DNA of 64,000 bases from WTFY01 sp965203725 (GTDB lineage: Bacteria; Pseudomonadota; Gammaproteobacteria; UBA4575), in the NCBI GenBank assembly GCA_965203725.1, contig CBDBDH010000002.1:558001-622000 (forward strand). Direction: 5' to 3'. Below the pieces are notes generated by a model. It searched no databases and was not told where the DNA came from. It was given only the letters and a program-made list of their open reading frames with translations. This document shows positions 7,940 to 18,008 of this stretch, one piece after another (within the stretch, counting starts at the first letter, position 1; each line of letters opens with the position of its first letter). Made by a program: the position numbers and the translations under genes.

Positions 7940-9327
7940 TGGCAAACGACACCTTGTATGACAAAGTCTGGAGAAGTCACAGCGTGCACGAGCGCGATGA
8001 CGGCATGACGTTGCTGTACATCGACCGCCACCTGGTGCATGAAGTGACTTCCCCGCAGGCCTTCGAGGGCCTGCGCATCGCCGGGCGGACCCCCTGGCGC
8101 ACGGATTCCATCCTCGCCACGGCGGACCACAATGTGCCGACCACGGATCGCAGCCAGGGGATCGGGGATCCCATCTCCCGGCGCCAGGTCGACACGCTGG
8201 ATGAAAACTGCAGGCATTTCTCGATCACGCAGTTCCCGATGCTGGACGTACGCCAGGGGATCGTGCACGTGATCGGCCCCGAGCAGGGCGCCTCGCTGCC
8301 GGGCATGACCATCGTCTGCGGCGATTCGCATACCTCCACCCACGGCGCGCTGGGCGCGCTCGCGTTCGGCATCGGCACCTCCGAGGTGGAGCACGTGCTC
8401 GCGACCCAGTGCCTGCTGCTGAAAAAGTCGAAGAACATGCAGGTCCGGGTGGACGGCAGCTTGCCTCCCGGGGTGACCTCCAAGGACATCATCCTGGCCG
8501 TCATCGGGCAGTTGGGCACGGCCGGGGCCACCGGCTACACGGCCGAGTACGCGGGGGCCGCGATCCGTGCGCTTTCCGTAGAAGGGCGCATGACGATGTG
8601 CAACATGTCCATCGAGGCGGGTGCGCGCGCCGGCATGATCGCCGTCGACGACACCACCCTGGAGTACGTGGCCGGCCGGCCGTTCGCACCCCAGGGGGCC
8701 TTGTGGGACCAGGCGCTGGCCTACTGGCGCACCCTGCACAGCGACGCCGAAGCCGAATTTGATGCGCTGGTGCAACTGGACGCCGGTGACCTCAAGCCGC
8801 AGGTCACCTGGGGGACGTCCCCGGAGATGGTGACCGGTATCGATGGCGTCGTCCCGCAGGACGACAACCCGGATCACCGCAATGCCCTGCACTACATGGG
8901 CCTGCAGCCCGGAACCCCGATCGAGGCCATCGAGGTCGACAAGGTGTTCATCGGCTCCTGCACCAATTCGAGGATCGAGGATCTGCGCGAAGCCGCCGGG
9001 CTGATCCGAGACCGGTCCGTGGCCGCCAACATCAAGCTGGCCATGGTGGTGCCGGGTTCCGGGCTGGTGAAGCGCCAGGCCGAGGAGGAGGGCCTGGACC
9101 GGGTCTTCAAGTCGGCCGGGTTCGAGTGGCGCGAGCCGGGCTGCTCGATGTGCCTGGGCATGAATGCGGACCAGCTGGCGCCGGGCGAGCGTTGCGCGTC
9201 CACCTCAAACCGCAATTTCGAGGGGCGCCAGGGCAAGGGCGGGCGCACCCACCTGGTGAGTCCGGTGATGGCCGTGGGCGCAGCCCTGCACGGACACTTC
9301 GTCGATGTCAGGAAGTGGCTGTCATGA
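7939..9327 (+). CDS. leuC: 3-isopropylmalate dehydratase large subunit
   Basis: 462 residues of the aconitase superfamily. With LeuD it isomerises 2-isopropylmalate to 3-isopropylmalate. The [4Fe-4S] ligand regions are visible: VFIGSCTNSRIEDL and GCSMCLGMNAD. The substrate-site motif GDSHTSTHGA is also present. The start overlaps the MFS stop and the end overlaps leuD (ATGA, 9324-9327). leuA is not in this cluster. Confidence 0.98.
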   Translation: MANDTLYDKVWRSHSVHERDDGMTLLYIDRHLVHEVTSPQAFEGLRIAGRTPWRTDSILATADHNVPTTDRSQGIGDPISRRQVDTLDENCRHFSITQFPMLDVRQGIVHVIGPEQGASLPGMTIVCGDSHTSTHGALGALAFGIGTSEVEHVLATQCLLLKKSKNMQVRVDGSLPPGVTSKDIILAVIGQLGTAGATGYTAEYAGAAIRALSVEGRMTMCNMSIEAGARAGMIAVDDTTLEYVAGRPFAPQGALWDQALAYWRTLHSDAEAEFDALVQLDAGDLKPQVTWGTSPEMVTGIDGVVPQDDNPDHRNALHYMGLQPGTPIEAIEVDKVFIGSCTNSRIEDLREAAGLIRDRSVAANIKLAMVVPGSGLVKRQAEEEGLDRVFKSAGFEWREPGCSMCLGMNADQLAPGERCASTSNRNFEGRQGKGGRTHLVSPVMAVGAALHGHFVDVRKWLS

Positions 9328-9962
9328 AGCCCTTCACCCGCCTCACGAGCACCTTGCTGCCGCTCGATCGCAGCCATGTGGACACCGACGCCATCATTCC
9401 GCAGCAGTACCTGAAGTCGGTCAAGCGCACCGGTTTCGGCCAGTACCTGTTCGACAACTGGCGCTACCTGGACCCGGGCACTCTGGACACCGACCCCGGG
9501 CAGCGCCGCACGGACCCCGGCTTTGTCCTCAACCAGGCGGCCCACGCCGGTGCCGAGGTGTTGCTGGTGCGGGAGAACTTCGGCTGCGGTTCGTCGCGCG
9601 AACATGCCGTGTGGTCCCTGCTGGACTACGGTTTCCGGGCGGTGATCGCCTCGAGCTTCGCCGATATTTTTTGCAGCAACAGCTATAAAAACGGCCTGTT
9701 GCCGATTACCCTGCAGGCAGGGGAAGTGGACGAGCTGTTCGATCAGGTCGCACGAGACCCCGCGCGCACCTGCACGCTGGACCTGGAGAAGCAGGTCGTA
9801 CGGGACGGGAGGGAGCGGGTTTTTTCCTTTGAAATCAGTGCCTTTCACAAGCACTGCCTGCTGAACGGCTACGATGAGATCGATATCACGCTGCAGCACG
9901 AAGACGAGATCAGGGCCTACGAGGACCGGATGAGGCAGACCTGTCCCTGGCTCTTTCCCTGA
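9324..9962 (+). CDS. leuD: 3-isopropylmalate dehydratase small subunit
   Basis: 212 residues, the swivelling domain partner of LeuC. It has the NFGCGSSREHAVW signature and the VDTDAIIPQQYLK start region. ATG 9324 overlaps the leuC stop by four bases and gives MKPFTRLTS, the family start. The longer open frame upstream is within leuC and is not used. Confidence 0.97.
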   Translation: MKPFTRLTSTLLPLDRSHVDTDAIIPQQYLKSVKRTGFGQYLFDNWRYLDPGTLDTDPGQRRTDPGFVLNQAAHAGAEVLLVRENFGCGSSREHAVWSLLDYGFRAVIASSFADIFCSNSYKNGLLPITLQAGEVDELFDQVARDPARTCTLDLEKQVVRDGRERVFSFEISAFHKHCLLNGYDEIDITLQHEDEIRAYEDRMRQTCPWLFP

Positions 9963-9995
9963 CATTTTCTGACAACCGGATTTTTTTACTGACCC

Positions 9996-11087
9996 ATGCA
10001 CAAGGTACTGTTATTGCCGGGAGACGGCATCGGCCCGGAAGTCATCGCCGAGGTCCGCAAGGTGCTGGGCTTTCTGATCGATGCGCACGGCGCGTCCCTC
10101 GAGCTCGAGGAAGCGCTCATCGGCGGCTGTGCCTATGAGGATGGCGGCGACCCGCTGCCCGAAGAGACCCTGGAGCTTGCCCGGGCCGCCGATGCCGTGG
10201 TGCTGGGTGCGGTTGGCGGGCCGCAGTTCGACCACGTCGAGCGCGGGTTGCGACCGGAGAAGGGACTGTTGCGCCTGCGTGCAGAACTCGGCTTGTTTGC
10301 GAACCTGCGCCCGGCGATCCTGTTCGCCGAGCTCACCGATGCCTCTTCGCTGAAATCGGAGCGCATCGCCGGCCTCGATCTCATGATCGTTCGTGAACTG
10401 ACCGGAGGGCTCTACTTCGGTGAGCCGCGCGGCATCCGCAGCATCGAGGGAGCGCCTCGCCAGGGGTTCAATACGCTGGTCTACGATGAAAGCGAGATCG
10501 AGCGCATCGCGCAGATGGCCTTCCAGATCGCACAGCGCAGGAACCGGCGTCTTTGCTCGGTGGACAAGGCCAACGTGCTGGAGGTGTCCGAGCTGTGGCG
10601 TGAAGTCGTGGAGCGGGTGCACCAACAGTATCCCGAGGTCTCCCTGAGCCACATGTACGTCGACAATGCGGCCATGCAGCTGGTTCGCGACCCGAACCAG
10701 TTCGACGTCGTGCTGACCGAGAACATGTTCGGCGATATCCTCTCCGATATCGCGGCCATGCTGACCGGCTCGATCGGCCTGCTGCCGTCCGCCTCCTTGA
10801 ACGGTGCGGATCAGGGCCTGTACGAGCCCGTGCACGGCTCGGCCCCGGATATTGCCGGCCAGGACGTGGCCAACCCGCTGGCGGCCATCCTTTCGGCGGC
10901 GATGATGTTGCGCTACAGCCTGGGCGAACCGCAGATGGCGGAGCGCATCGAGCAGGCGGTCCGCCGGGTGATTGGCGAGGGACTTCGAACGCCGGATATT
11001 GTATATTCCGCGCGGCAGAGCATCGGAACGCGCGAAATGGGCGATGCCGTGGTCCGTGCGCTGTCGGATCAATCACGGGAAAACTGA
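9996..11087 (+). CDS. leuB: 3-isopropylmalate dehydrogenase
   Basis: 363 residues. It oxidises and decarboxylates 3-isopropylmalate to 2-oxoisocaproate with NAD+. LLPGDGIGPEV at the N-terminus, the DKANVLEVSELWREV segment and the metal site GDILSDIAAMLTGSIGLLPSA are all present. GSAPDIAGQDVANP near residue 285 is the NAD-binding signature. It sits 33 bases after leuD. Confidence 0.98.
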   Translation: MHKVLLLPGDGIGPEVIAEVRKVLGFLIDAHGASLELEEALIGGCAYEDGGDPLPEETLELARAADAVVLGAVGGPQFDHVERGLRPEKGLLRLRAELGLFANLRPAILFAELTDASSLKSERIAGLDLMIVRELTGGLYFGEPRGIRSIEGAPRQGFNTLVYDESEIERIAQMAFQIAQRRNRRLCSVDKANVLEVSELWREVVERVHQQYPEVSLSHMYVDNAAMQLVRDPNQFDVVLTENMFGDILSDIAAMLTGSIGLLPSASLNGADQGLYEPVHGSAPDIAGQDVANPLAAILSAAMMLRYSLGEPQMAERIEQAVRRVIGEGLRTPDIVYSARQSIGTREMGDAVVRALSDQSREN

Positions 11088-11095
11088 ACCAGGCC

Positions 11096-12115
<1,020 letters not shown>

Positions 12116-12188
12116 GGGCACAGGCCACCCCGCACGGATTCCGGTCAGCCTACCGTGAACCGTGCACAAGACAGGCAGTGAGGGACCT

Positions 12189-13046
12189 GTGATCAAGCGA
12201 AACATCGTGATCACCGGCTGTTCCAGCGGCATCGGGCGCCGGGCAGCCGAGATGCTGTGCGAGCGCGGCTACCGCGTGCTGGCCACCGCGCGCAAGGCGC
12301 AGGACCTGGAGCGGCTCGAGAAAGACGGCTTTGAAGCCCTGGCCCTGGACCTGGCGGACCCGGCGAGTGTGTCGGCGCTGGCGAAAGAGGTATTGAAGCG
12401 AACCGGTGAAAGGGTCTACGGGCTGTTCAACAATGGGGCCTACGGGCAACCGGGTGCCGTCGAGGACCTGTCCCGGGACGTGTTGCTGGCACAACTGCAA
12501 GCCAACGTGCTGGGCTGGCATGACCTCACCTGCCGGCTCTTGCCCTGCATGCGCGCCAACGGCACAGGGCGCATCATCCAGAACAGTTCGCTGCTGGGCC
12601 TCGTGGCGCTGCACTATCGCGGGGCCTACGTGGCCAGCAAGTATGCCATCGAGGGCCTGACCGACACCCTGAGACTGGAGCTGGCCGGTTCAGGCGTCTA
12701 CGTGTCGCTGATTGAGCCCGGGCCCGTCAGCAGCCGCTTTCGGGAAAATGCGTATGCGGCCTTCAAGGCCAACATCGATCCGTCCCGAAGCGCCCACCGG
12801 GAGATTTATCCCATCATTGAAGAACGTCTCCGGGCGCCCGACAGCGCCACGCCCTTTACGCTGCCGGCCGATGCCGTGGTGAAAAAGGTCATCCATGCCC
12901 TGGAGGCGAAACGGCCGAAGGCGCACTATTACGTGACCGTGCCGACCTACCTGCTGGGCTATCTGAAGCGGGTACTCACGGCCCGCCAGCTGGATCGCAT
13001 CCTGCACGCCATATCCCGGGCCGAAAACCGGCCCCTGTCCAAGTGA
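12189..13046 (+). CDS. Short-chain dehydrogenase/reductase (SDR)
   Basis: 285 residues from GTG 12189, which follows GAGGGA and gives MIKRNIVITGCSSGIG. An in-frame GTG at 12162 would add nine residues. The cofactor motif TGxxxGIG, the NNGAYG motif (variant of NNAG), Ser in NSSLLG and the catalytic YVASK are all present, so it should be an active NAD(P)-dependent oxidoreductase. The C-terminal ~80 residues (AKRPKAHYYVTVPTYLLGYLKR) resemble SDRs annotated as retinol- or steroid-type, but substrate is unknown. It occupies the usual place of fimV. Confidence 0.88.
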   Translation: MIKRNIVITGCSSGIGRRAAEMLCERGYRVLATARKAQDLERLEKDGFEALALDLADPASVSALAKEVLKRTGERVYGLFNNGAYGQPGAVEDLSRDVLLAQLQANVLGWHDLTCRLLPCMRANGTGRIIQNSSLLGLVALHYRGAYVASKYAIEGLTDTLRLELAGSGVYVSLIEPGPVSSRFRENAYAAFKANIDPSRSAHREIYPIIEERLRAPDSATPFTLPADAVVKKVIHALEAKRPKAHYYVTVPTYLLGYLKRVLTARQLDRILHAISRAENRPLSK

Positions 13047-13080
13047 ATTCCAGGTAAAGCAGTTCAGAAATTCAGAACCA

Positions 13081-13446
13081 ATGGCCCGTACCATCTCACT
13101 CGTGAAGCACACAATCCGGCCCAACTACGTCTGCAGCCAGGACGGCACCTCGCGCTTTCATTACATCAATCCGTTGCCATGCGGGGAGACCCCGGAGCTT
13201 ACCTTTGCCCGCGTGAAGGAGTTGCTTGAGCGGATGCCGCGCACGGTGATTCTCGAGGTGACCGGTGAGTATATTCACGCACTTTGCCGCACACTCGTTT
13301 TCCGGTTTCCCGATGACCTGAAGTGTCTTCTTTGCCCGCAAGACCATGTCATCCACGTGGGCTCCGCGTCCAGGTACGGGTTCTATGACCTGGGCGTCAA
13401 CCGAAGGCGGGTGGAAAGGCTGCGAAGGCGGCTTCAGCGCCGATAG
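13081..13446 (+). CDS. DUF1499 family protein
   Basis: 121 residues. The pattern NYVCSQDGTSRFHYINPLP, a central PRTVILEVTGEYIHA, then FRFPDDLKC and the C-terminal SASRYGFYDLGVNRRRVE match the DUF1499 family. No function is established for these small proteins. Most members have a signal peptide or lipobox, but this one starts almost directly at the domain, so it is probably cytoplasmic. It lies between the SDR and truA. Confidence 0.75.
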   Translation: MARTISLVKHTIRPNYVCSQDGTSRFHYINPLPCGETPELTFARVKELLERMPRTVILEVTGEYIHALCRTLVFRFPDDLKCLLCPQDHVIHVGSASRYGFYDLGVNRRRVERLRRRLQRR

Positions 13447-13536
13447 CCGGGGAATTCGGGTGCGGGGCACGCGGGCCTGCACTTCCTGTATGATTGCCCT
13501 GCTTTTCCAGCCCATGTCTTTGGACGATTTTTTGCA

Positions 13537-14370
13537 ATGCGCATAGCCCTTGGCATCGAATATGATGGCAGCCCGTTTTGCGGCTGGCAGCGACAGAAGG
13601 ATCCGAACACGGTACAGCAGGTGCTTGAGCAGGCCATATCCAGGGTGGCGGATGCACCGGTGGGCGTGCATGCGGCGGGGCGCACGGACACGGGGGTCCA
13701 TGCGAGCGAACAGGTGGTTCACTTTGACTGTACGGCACGGCGCACTGACCGATCCTGGGTGCTGGGGGTCAATACGCATTTGCCCGATTCGGTATCCGTG
13801 CTGTGGGCCCGCACCGTGCAAGAGGACTTCCATGCACGTTACTCGGCCGTCTCGAGGCAGTACCGGTACGTGATCCTGAGCCGCCCGACACGCCCGGCCC
13901 TGCTTCGGGAACGGGTCACCTGGGTTTATGCGGCGATGGACAGCGAACGCATGCAACAGGGTGCATCGTGCCTGCAAGGCACTCATGACTTTTCTTCCTA
14001 CCGGGCCCTGGCCTGCCAGGCGAAAAGTCCGGTTCGCACCGTGCACGAGCTGAACGTGCAGCGCCGGGGCGAGTTCATCTTCGTGGATATCCTGGCGGAC
14101 GGATTCCTGCATCACATGGTGCGCAACATTGCGGGCGTGCTGATGGCGATCGGCAAGGGCGAGCAGGGGGTGTCCTGGGCCAAAACGGTGCTGGAGCGCC
14201 GCGACCGCACCCTGGGGGGCGTGACCGCCCCGGCGGGCGGCTTGTACCTGGTCAAAGTGCAGTATGATGGCAAGTACGGCCTGGACCCTGCAGTACAATG
14301 GCCTGCGATCGGAACGGAGCGGAGGGAACACGCAGGAATGAGGAATGAGAGGCATGCCGACCCGGATTAA
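13537..14370 (+). CDS. truA: tRNA pseudouridine(38-40) synthase
   Basis: 277 residues. It isomerises uridines 38-40 in the anticodon arm of tRNAs. The catalytic Asp is Asp51 in AGRTDTGVHA. The YDGSPFCGWQRQ start and the FLHHMVRNIAGVLMAIG segment near residue 190 are diagnostic. The C-terminal ~20 residues (after about 255) are beyond the usual end and overlap trpF by 26 bases. Confidence 0.96.
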   Translation: MRIALGIEYDGSPFCGWQRQKDPNTVQQVLEQAISRVADAPVGVHAAGRTDTGVHASEQVVHFDCTARRTDRSWVLGVNTHLPDSVSVLWARTVQEDFHARYSAVSRQYRYVILSRPTRPALLRERVTWVYAAMDSERMQQGASCLQGTHDFSSYRALACQAKSPVRTVHELNVQRRGEFIFVDILADGFLHHMVRNIAGVLMAIGKGEQGVSWAKTVLERRDRTLGGVTAPAGGLYLVKVQYDGKYGLDPAVQWPAIGTERREHAGMRNERHADPD

Positions 14371-14974
14371 ATTTTGTGGAATGACCCGTGAGGAGGACGT
14401 GCGCTGTGCGGTCGAGCTCGGCGTCCATGCCCTGGGTTTCGTGTTCGTGAACGAGAGCCCCCGCAGCCTCGCGCCCGATCACGCCGCACGGCTGATCCGG
14501 CAGATGCCGCCGTTTGTCATGGCGGTCGGCCTGTTCATGGATGCCGCGCCCGGGGAAGTCGAGGAGGTCCTTCGCCGCACGCCGCTGCACCTGCTGCAGT
14601 TTCACGGCCGTGAAGACGAGGAGTTTTGCCGCCAGTTCGGACTTCCCTACATGAAGGCGGTGCCGATGGGCAACACGGACTCCATCGCCGAGTATTGCGA
14701 CGGCTTCGCATCGGCCTCGGCATTCGTGCTCGACAGCCATTCGAGCGGGGAGCTGGGCGGTACGGGAAAGACCTTTGCCTGGGACACGATTCCCGGCTCG
14801 CTGGGGCGTCCCGTCCTGCTGGCCGGAGGACTCACCCCCGAGAACGTGGCCCGGGCGGTGGCCGAAGTCCGGCCCTTTGCGGTCGATGTCAGCAGCGGCA
14901 TCGAGGCCGCCCCGGGCGAAAAGGATGCCGGGAAAATGAAACGCTTTGTCGCAAAGGCCAGGCATGGCCAGTAA
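14345..14974 (+). CDS. trpF: Phosphoribosylanthranilate isomerase
   Basis: 209 residues, a TIM barrel that carries out the Amadori rearrangement in tryptophan synthesis. IKFCGMTREEDV carries the catalytic Cys, and FVLDSHSSGELGGTGKTFAWD and VDVSSGIEAAPGEKD are the conserved Asp and phosphate-binding regions. The start may instead be ATG 14354 (MPTRIKF), which has GAGAGG directly upstream. Both overlap truA. trpB overlaps its end by 11 bases. Confidence 0.96.
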   Translation: MRGMPTRIKFCGMTREEDVRCAVELGVHALGFVFVNESPRSLAPDHAARLIRQMPPFVMAVGLFMDAAPGEVEEVLRRTPLHLLQFHGREDEEFCRQFGLPYMKAVPMGNTDSIAEYCDGFASASAFVLDSHSSGELGGTGKTFAWDTIPGSLGRPVLLAGGLTPENVARAVAEVRPFAVDVSSGIEAAPGEKDAGKMKRFVAKARHGQ

Positions 14975-16196
14975 GGCGCCCGAACACCCGGAAACCACGG
15001 ACTTTGATCAGGTTCCGGACCGCGCGGGGATGTTCGGTGAATACGGCGGGCGCTACGTCGCGGAAACCCTGATCGAGCCGCTGGCGCAGCTCGAGGCCGC
15101 CTATCTCAGGTTCCGGGAGGACCCCGGGTTCGTGGTCGAGTTCGAGGCCGATCTCAGCCATTACGTAGGACGCCCGAGCCCCCTGTACCACGCACAGCGC
15201 CTCAGCGAGAAGCACGGCGGTGCACAGATTTACCTGAAACGCGAGGACCTGAACCACACCGGCGCCCACAAGATCAACAACACGGTCGGCCAGGCCCTGC
15301 TGGCCAAGCGCATGGACAAGTCCCGCATCATCGCCGAGACCGGTGCCGGCCAGCACGGGGTGGCCACGGCCACGGTCGCCGCGCGCCTGGGCCTTGAATG
15401 CGTCGTCTACATGGGCGAGGAAGACATCCGCCGCCAGGCGCCGAACGTCTACCGCATGAAGCTTCTGGGGGCCGAGGTGGTGCCGGTGCGCTCGGGCTCG
15501 AGGACCCTGAAGGATGCCCTCAACGAGGCCCTGCGCGACTGGGTCACCCACGTCGACACCACGTTCTACATCATCGGCACGGTGGCGGGCCCCCACCCCT
15601 ACCCGGAGCTGGTGCGCGACTTCCAGACGGTCATCGGCCGCGAGGCGAAGAGCCAGCTCGAGGCGATGACCGGCTCGCTGCCGGATGCGCTGGTCGCCTG
15701 CGTCGGCGGCGGCTCCAACGCCATCGGCCTGTTTTACCCGTTCCTGGAACACGAGACGGTGCGCATGTACGGCGTCGAAGCCGCCGGACTGGGGCTGGAG
15801 ACACAAAAGCACTCGGCGCCGCTGAACAGCGGGAAGCCCGGGGTGCTGCACGGCAACCGCACCTACCTGATGGAGGACGAAAATGGCCAGATCATCGAAA
15901 CCCACTCGATTTCCGCCGGCCTCGACTACCCGGGGGTGGGCCCGGAACATGCTTGGCTGAAGGACATCGGCCGGGTGCAGTACGAATCCGTGACCGATGA
16001 GCAGGCGCTGGCGGCATTTCACGAGCTGACCCGAATCGAAGGCATCATTCCCGCCTTGGAGAGCAGCCATGCGCTGGCCTATGCCGTGCGCCTGGCCGCC
16101 GGGATGAGCCCGCAGCAGATCATCGTGGTCAACCTGTCCGGGCGAGGCGACAAGGACATCAACACGGTGGCCGACCTCGAGGGCATCGAACTGTGA
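14964..16196 (+). CDS. trpB: Tryptophan synthase beta chain
   Basis: 410 residues. It joins indole and serine using PLP bound to Lys103 in LNHTGAHKINN. The phosphate-binding loop GGGSNAIG and the GAGQHGVATA segment are present. I chose ATG 14964 (MASKAPEHP, preceded by AAAGG), inside the end of trpF, over the TTG at 14946. The stop overlaps the trpA GTG start by three bases, consistent with coupled synthesis of the alpha-beta complex. Confidence 0.98.
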   Translation: MASKAPEHPETTDFDQVPDRAGMFGEYGGRYVAETLIEPLAQLEAAYLRFREDPGFVVEFEADLSHYVGRPSPLYHAQRLSEKHGGAQIYLKREDLNHTGAHKINNTVGQALLAKRMDKSRIIAETGAGQHGVATATVAARLGLECVVYMGEEDIRRQAPNVYRMKLLGAEVVPVRSGSRTLKDALNEALRDWVTHVDTTFYIIGTVAGPHPYPELVRDFQTVIGREAKSQLEAMTGSLPDALVACVGGGSNAIGLFYPFLEHETVRMYGVEAAGLGLETQKHSAPLNSGKPGVLHGNRTYLMEDENGQIIETHSISAGLDYPGVGPEHAWLKDIGRVQYESVTDEQALAAFHELTRIEGIIPALESSHALAYAVRLAAGMSPQQIIVVNLSGRGDKDINTVADLEGIEL

Positions 16197-17032
16197 GCCG
16201 CATCCGGGAACGTTTCGATGCCCTGGCCGGGCAGGGCCGCAAGGCCCTGGTGCCCTACATCACCGCGGGCGACCCCCACCCGGGACAGACGGTGGCCCTG
16301 ATGCATACTCTGGTGGAGGCCGGGGCCGACATGATCGAGCTGGGCGTGCCCTTTTCGGACCCGATGGCGGACGGACCCGTGATCCAGGCGGCCTGTGAGC
16401 GCGCACTGGCCCACCACACGAGCCTGAGGGACACCCTGGACATGGTGGGTCGCTTCCGGGAGCGCGATTCGCACACCCCGGTCATCCTGATGGGCTACCA
16501 GAACCCGGTGGAGGTCCTCGGTATCCCGGAGTTTGCCCGCCTGGCCCGGCAAAGCCAGGCCGACGGTGTGCTGACCGTGGACCTTCCGGTCGAACAGGCG
16601 GGTCCGGCGCTCGAGACCTACCGAGAGCATGGCCTCGACACGGTGTTCCTGATTGCCCCGACCACCAGTGATGCCCGTATCAAAAAAATCTGTGAGGCCT
16701 CTTCCGGACTTATATATTATGTCTCCCTGAAAGGGGTCACCGGTGCGGGTCATATGGATATCTCGGAAGTCAGGAACAAGGTCCGTGAAATCAGGCAGCA
16801 TTCGACGCTGCCCGTGGGGGTCGGGTTCGGTGTCCGGGACGCCGAGAGTGCCGGGCACATCGCGTCCATTGCCGATGCCGTCATTGTCGGCAGCGCGCTG
16901 ATCCGCCAGATCGAGGCCCACCTGTCGGACCCTGACACCATGAAGAACAAAGTAGCGGCCCTGCTCACGGGCATGCGTGAAGCCCTGGATCGCGGCATCC
17001 CCGAAGCGGGCCGGTCCGCAACCAGCGCCTGA
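16193..17032 (+). CDS. trpA: Tryptophan synthase alpha chain
   Basis: 279 residues with a GTG start overlapping the trpB stop. It cleaves indole-3-glycerol phosphate and channels indole to TrpB. The catalytic Glu and Asp lie in IELGVPFSDPMADGPVIQ and DGVLTVDLPVEQ. The YYVSLKGVTGAG loop and the phosphate site GVGFGVRDAESA are intact. Confidence 0.98.
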   Translation: MSRIRERFDALAGQGRKALVPYITAGDPHPGQTVALMHTLVEAGADMIELGVPFSDPMADGPVIQAACERALAHHTSLRDTLDMVGRFRERDSHTPVILMGYQNPVEVLGIPEFARLARQSQADGVLTVDLPVEQAGPALETYREHGLDTVFLIAPTTSDARIKKICEASSGLIYYVSLKGVTGAGHMDISEVRNKVREIRQHSTLPVGVGFGVRDAESAGHIASIADAVIVGSALIRQIEAHLSDPDTMKNKVAALLTGMREALDRGIPEAGRSATSA

Positions 17033-17044
17033 CCGGATGTCGCC

Positions 17045-17896
17045 ATGAGCTGGCTGGAGAAATTGATGCCTTCCAGGATCCGCACGGAAGGTACGGGCAA
17101 GGGCAAGGTGCCGGAAGGACTCTGGGACAAGTGCACGAGCTGCGGGGCGGTCCTGTACCGTTCGGACCTGGAGCGCAACCTGCAGGTGTGCACCAAGTGC
17201 AACCACCACATGCGCATCGGCGCGCGCACCAGGCTGCAGGCCTTCTTGGACGAGAGTCCCCTCGAGGAGATCGGGCACGACATCGAACCCAGGGATTTCC
17301 TGAAATTCAGGGACAGCAAGAAGTACAGGGACCGCCTGAGCGCGGCACAGAAATCCACCCAGGAAACCGAGGCCCTGCTGGTCATGAAGGGCTGCCTGAA
17401 ACAGCTTCCGGTGGTGGCGGCGGCGTTCGAGTTCAGTTTCATCGGCGGCTCCATGGGCTCGGTCGTCGGCGAGCGCTTCCTGCAGGGCGCACAGCGGGCC
17501 CTGCAGGATTCCGTCCCGCTGGTCTGCTTTTCCACCAGCGGCGGGGCGCGCATGCAAGAAGCGCTCATGTCCCTGTTCCAGATGGCGAAAACCAGTGCCG
17601 TGCTCGACCGCATGCGCAGCCAGCGCATTCCATTCGTCTCGGTGCTGACCGACCCGACCATGGGCGGTGTATCCGCGAGCCTGGCCATGCTCGGCGATGT
17701 CAACATTGCCGAGCCCAAGGCGCTGATCGGGTTTGCCGGCCCCCGGGTGATCGAGCAGACCGTGCGCGAGACCCTGCCCGAAGGCTTCCAGCGCAGCGAG
17801 TTCCTGCTCGAACACGGCGCCCTGGACATGATCGTCGAGCGCAAGAACCTGCGCGACGAGGTGCACCGCATCCTGTGCATACTGCTGCACAAGTGA
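17045..17896 (+). CDS. accD: Acetyl-CoA carboxylase carboxyltransferase subunit beta
   Basis: 283 residues. With AccA it moves the carboxyl group from biotin to acetyl-CoA in fatty acid synthesis. A four-cysteine zinc ribbon is at Cys30, Cys33, Cys49 and Cys52. The crotonase-type core with FSTSGGARMQEALMSL and DPTMGGVSASLAMLGD follows. Gene order trpA-accD-folC is the common gammaproteobacterial one. Confidence 0.98.
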   Translation: MSWLEKLMPSRIRTEGTGKGKVPEGLWDKCTSCGAVLYRSDLERNLQVCTKCNHHMRIGARTRLQAFLDESPLEEIGHDIEPRDFLKFRDSKKYRDRLSAAQKSTQETEALLVMKGCLKQLPVVAAAFEFSFIGGSMGSVVGERFLQGAQRALQDSVPLVCFSTSGGARMQEALMSLFQMAKTSAVLDRMRSQRIPFVSVLTDPTMGGVSASLAMLGDVNIAEPKALIGFAGPRVIEQTVRETLPEGFQRSEFLLEHGALDMIVERKNLRDEVHRILCILLHK

Positions 17897-18008
17897 ATCG
17901 CCGATGGCAACGCGTGCCTGGAATCTTACCGGAGCCCGAGTGAAGGGCCTCTTGCATCACGCCTCCTGATTAGCGCATCCCCCCGAACTGTCCGCGGACC
18001 TGCACGTT

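Noticed and set aside
16079..17890. 603-codon minus-strand frame across trpB-trpA-accD
   Set aside because: It spans three well-supported genes in antisense and has no recognisable protein features.
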